Positions 62,726 to 64,000 of a stretch of DNA of 64,000 nucleotides are shown piece after piece. The translations under genes were made by a program, and so were the position numbers. Each line of letters opens with the position of its first letter. Position 1 is the stretch's first letter. A model generated the notes under the pieces. It saw nothing but the letters and a program-made list of their open reading frames with translations, made no database searches and was not told where the DNA came from. Where the stretch lies: the NCBI RefSeq assembly GCF_008017455.1, contig NZ_VRTY01000005.1:1-64000 (forward strand), given 5' to 3'. Source of the DNA: Pontibacter qinzhouensis (lineage in GTDB: Bacteria; Bacteroidota; Bacteroidia; Cytophagales; Hymenobacteraceae).

Positions 62726-62792
62726 ATTTAAAAAAACGGATAAAGGAAGGGGCTACACCAGGCCCTTTCTTTTTGGGCAATAGCAGCAGGAA

Positions 62793-63347
62793 ATGATTAT
62801 GAAGAGGATTTTATTTTTTGGAGATAGCCTGACTGCCGGTTATGGCCTTATGGCATCGCAGGCATATCCGGGGCTTATTCAGCAAAAGTTGCTGGAGCAT
62901 GGGCATGCATACACAGCCATAAATGCAGGCTTAAGCGGCGATACAACCGCTGGAGGAGTTCACCGGATAGAAAGGTGGTTAGACCAGCCAATTGCTATTT
63001 TTGTTTTGGCTCTTGGTGCCAATGATGGCTTGAGAGGAATACCTGCCAGAGAAACTTCGCAGAACCTACAGGAAATAATTAATAAGGTAAAGAAGAAATG
63101 CCCCGATGCCAAAATACTGTTGTCGGGCATGGAAATACCTGCTATTGTGCCCGGTCGCTATGCTGCAGAGTTCAGGGTGTTGTTCCGGGAGCTGGCTCTC
63201 CGCAACAACATTCATTTTCTGCCTTTCCTGCTGGAAGGAGTTGTTGGTATGCGGCACCTGAACCTGCCTGATGGCATACACCCAAATGCAGAAGGGCACA
63301 AGCAGCTGGCAGCTCATACCTGGTCAGTACTGAAGGAGTTGCTTTAG
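62793..63347 (+). CDS. GDSL-type lipase/esterase (TesA-like)
   Basis: 184 residues (an ATG two codons later, at 62799, is also possible). The SGNH hydrolase blocks are present: block I FFGDSLTAGYGL (catalytic serine ~12), block II AGLSGDTTAGG, block III LGANDGLRGI and block V DGIHPNAEG (catalytic Asp and His). No signal peptide is seen, unlike E. coli TesA, so the protein is probably cytoplasmic. It hydrolyses esters or thioesters. It follows the DUF2383 gene. Confidence 0.9.
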   Translation: MIMKRILFFGDSLTAGYGLMASQAYPGLIQQKLLEHGHAYTAINAGLSGDTTAGGVHRIERWLDQPIAIFVLALGANDGLRGIPARETSQNLQEIINKVKKKCPDAKILLSGMEIPAIVPGRYAAEFRVLFRELALRNNIHFLPFLLEGVVGMRHLNLPDGIHPNAEGHKQLAAHTWSVLKELL

Positions 63348-63353
63348 AAGTTA

Positions 63354-63385
63354 CTGGGGCACACCTTATTGAAAGCGTGCCCCAG
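63354..63385. terminator. Hairpin between convergent genes
   Basis: CTGGGGCAC (63354-63362) and GTGCCCCAG (63377-63385) pair perfectly around a 14-base loop. It has no clear T run, so termination is less certain. It lies between the esterase and the convergent DUF4142 gene. Confidence 0.6.
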
Positions 63386-63390
63386 TTATG

Positions 63391-63999
63391 CTAAAGTCCT
63401 GATCGTTTTCTGAGAATATCTTTCTGGTCCAGCCTAAACCGCATGGCTTGTTCCATTTGTGCTCTCTTCTCTTTTTCAGTGTTTCGCGCCCAAACACTAA
63501 AAGGATTAGCCAGCGCTTCATCCTCCGACTTCAGAGTCGATCCGAACTCATCAATGGCATCTTTATGCGCATCAATGGCTTCATCCCAATATGCCATGTC
63601 AAAATCTTCTGGCTTGGTTTCGCGCAGTTTTTTTACTTCTTCCTGTTGGTCTTCATGCAGCGTTTCGGGTACTGATACGCCGTAGCTGCTGGCAAAATCG
63701 CGTAGTTCATCTTTTTTAGAAGAATATAGCTCTGCCATTTGCTGGCCATATTGCCGAACCTGGTCCGATTGGCCTTTTTCGGCTGCTAGCCGGCCCATTT
63801 CGATCTGCATTAAGCTGGCTCGGGCCATAAACGGAATAAGTTCTTTTTTCTCTTCAGTAAGGGCTTCTGTGTCACCGGCAACAGCTTCGTTTACTTCTCC
63901 GGTAGAGGTTGTCTGTTGCTCAGTGGTAGTGCCGGAGTCGCAGGCGGCAAAGGCGAAGGTGCCAAATACTGCACTGGCTATAAGAATGTATTTTCGCAT
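63391..63999 (-). CDS. DUF4142 domain lipoprotein
   Basis: 202 residues. The lipobox is TFAFAACDSG (cysteine ~20), followed by a Thr/Glu-rich linker (~21-55) and one DUF4142 helical domain with FMARASLMQIEMGRLAAEKGQSDQVRQYGQQM, MAYWDEAIDAHKDAIDEFGST. DUF4142 proteins are ferritin-like four-helix bundles, often secreted or outer-membrane. The function is unknown. The end (DQKDILRKRSGL) is basic. The start ATG at 63999 is one base from the window edge, so its promoter is outside. Confidence 0.88.
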   Translation of the reverse strand: MRKYILIASAVFGTFAFAACDSGTTTEQQTTSTGEVNEAVAGDTEALTEEKKELIPFMARASLMQIEMGRLAAEKGQSDQVRQYGQQMAELYSSKKDELRDFASSYGVSVPETLHEDQQEEVKKLRETKPEDFDMAYWDEAIDAHKDAIDEFGSTLKSEDEALANPFSVWARNTEKEKRAQMEQAMRFRLDQKDILRKRSGL

Positions 64000-64000
64000 A

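Overview
The window comes from a member of the Bacteroidota, most likely a Cytophagales/Hymenobacteraceae (Pontibacter-like) chromosome. This rests on five things visible in the sequence: a type IX secretion C-terminal sorting domain, the Bacteroidota form of RNA polymerase omega, an OstA-like/TilS pair, a DUF4835 (PorD-like) gene, and promoters of the Bacteroidota type (TTG, about 19 bases, TAnnTTTG). There is no transposase, prophage, plasmid gene or CRISPR array. It is core chromosome with unusually repeat-rich intergenic DNA.

Layout. 1-1119: 5' part of an atypical pyruvate kinase (minus strand, runs off the edge). 1607-7514: DUF1684 protein, pheT, a ZapB-like coiled coil, zapA and rny. 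7770-11481: a DUF72 protein, then proB and proA (proline synthesis). 11606-14707: a peroxide defence block (AhpD-like, AhpC-like, Dps on the minus strand; OxyR divergent). 14964-18537: small unknown proteins, then an acyl-CoA reductase divergent from a dicluster ferredoxin. 19028-21652: valS. 21981-29977: YjbR protein, 2-hydroxyacid dehydrogenase, Na+/solute symporter, metallo-hydrolase, outer-membrane protein, methyltransferase, PncC/CinA, ThpR and PAP2 phosphatase. 30090: tRNA-Leu(CAG). 30606-41307: histidine phosphatase lipoprotein, tilS, OstA-like protein, bamD, rpoZ, a split coaBC, a DUF4835 protein, a small Sm-like protein, recN and fabI. 41749-43904: Kazal lipoprotein and three YtxH-type stress proteins. 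43979-55813: lysS, an AraC-type regulator, a small-multidrug-export-type membrane protein, an NAD epimerase, a HEAT/cyclophilin lipoprotein, two PH-like membrane proteins, an unknown protein and a Cys/Met PLP enzyme. 55964-63999: a T9SS-exported protein, gamma-glutamyltransferase, Prc protease, a four-helix stress protein, a GDSL esterase and a DUF4142 lipoprotein.

The most striking content is non-coding. A 57-59 base element occurs 22 times in both orientations, only in intergenic DNA or at the very 3' ends of genes. Its first ~31 bases and last ~8 bases are conserved; the ~17 in between are variable. The conserved left part contains a small hairpin (CCTTC/GAAGG) flanked by A and T runs. I know of no name for it. 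Other repeats share the same spaces: a 34-base GC-rich palindrome (REP-like, four copies plus a variant), a 116-base nested palindrome at 8527-8642, two ~145-160 base elements bounded by heptamer-rich inverted arms before pheT and before the OstA gene, and low-complexity tracts of two types (TTCACTCATTC-like and CCATTTAACAATTCAACA-like) that often abut the 57-base element.

Other points of interest are coaBC split by a one-base frameshift at an A5 run, a candidate Sm/Hfq-like small protein in a phylum generally described as lacking Hfq, a near-leaderless bamD promoter, OxyR with both redox cysteines at the E. coli positions (199 and 208), and a possible small RNA between zapA and rny.
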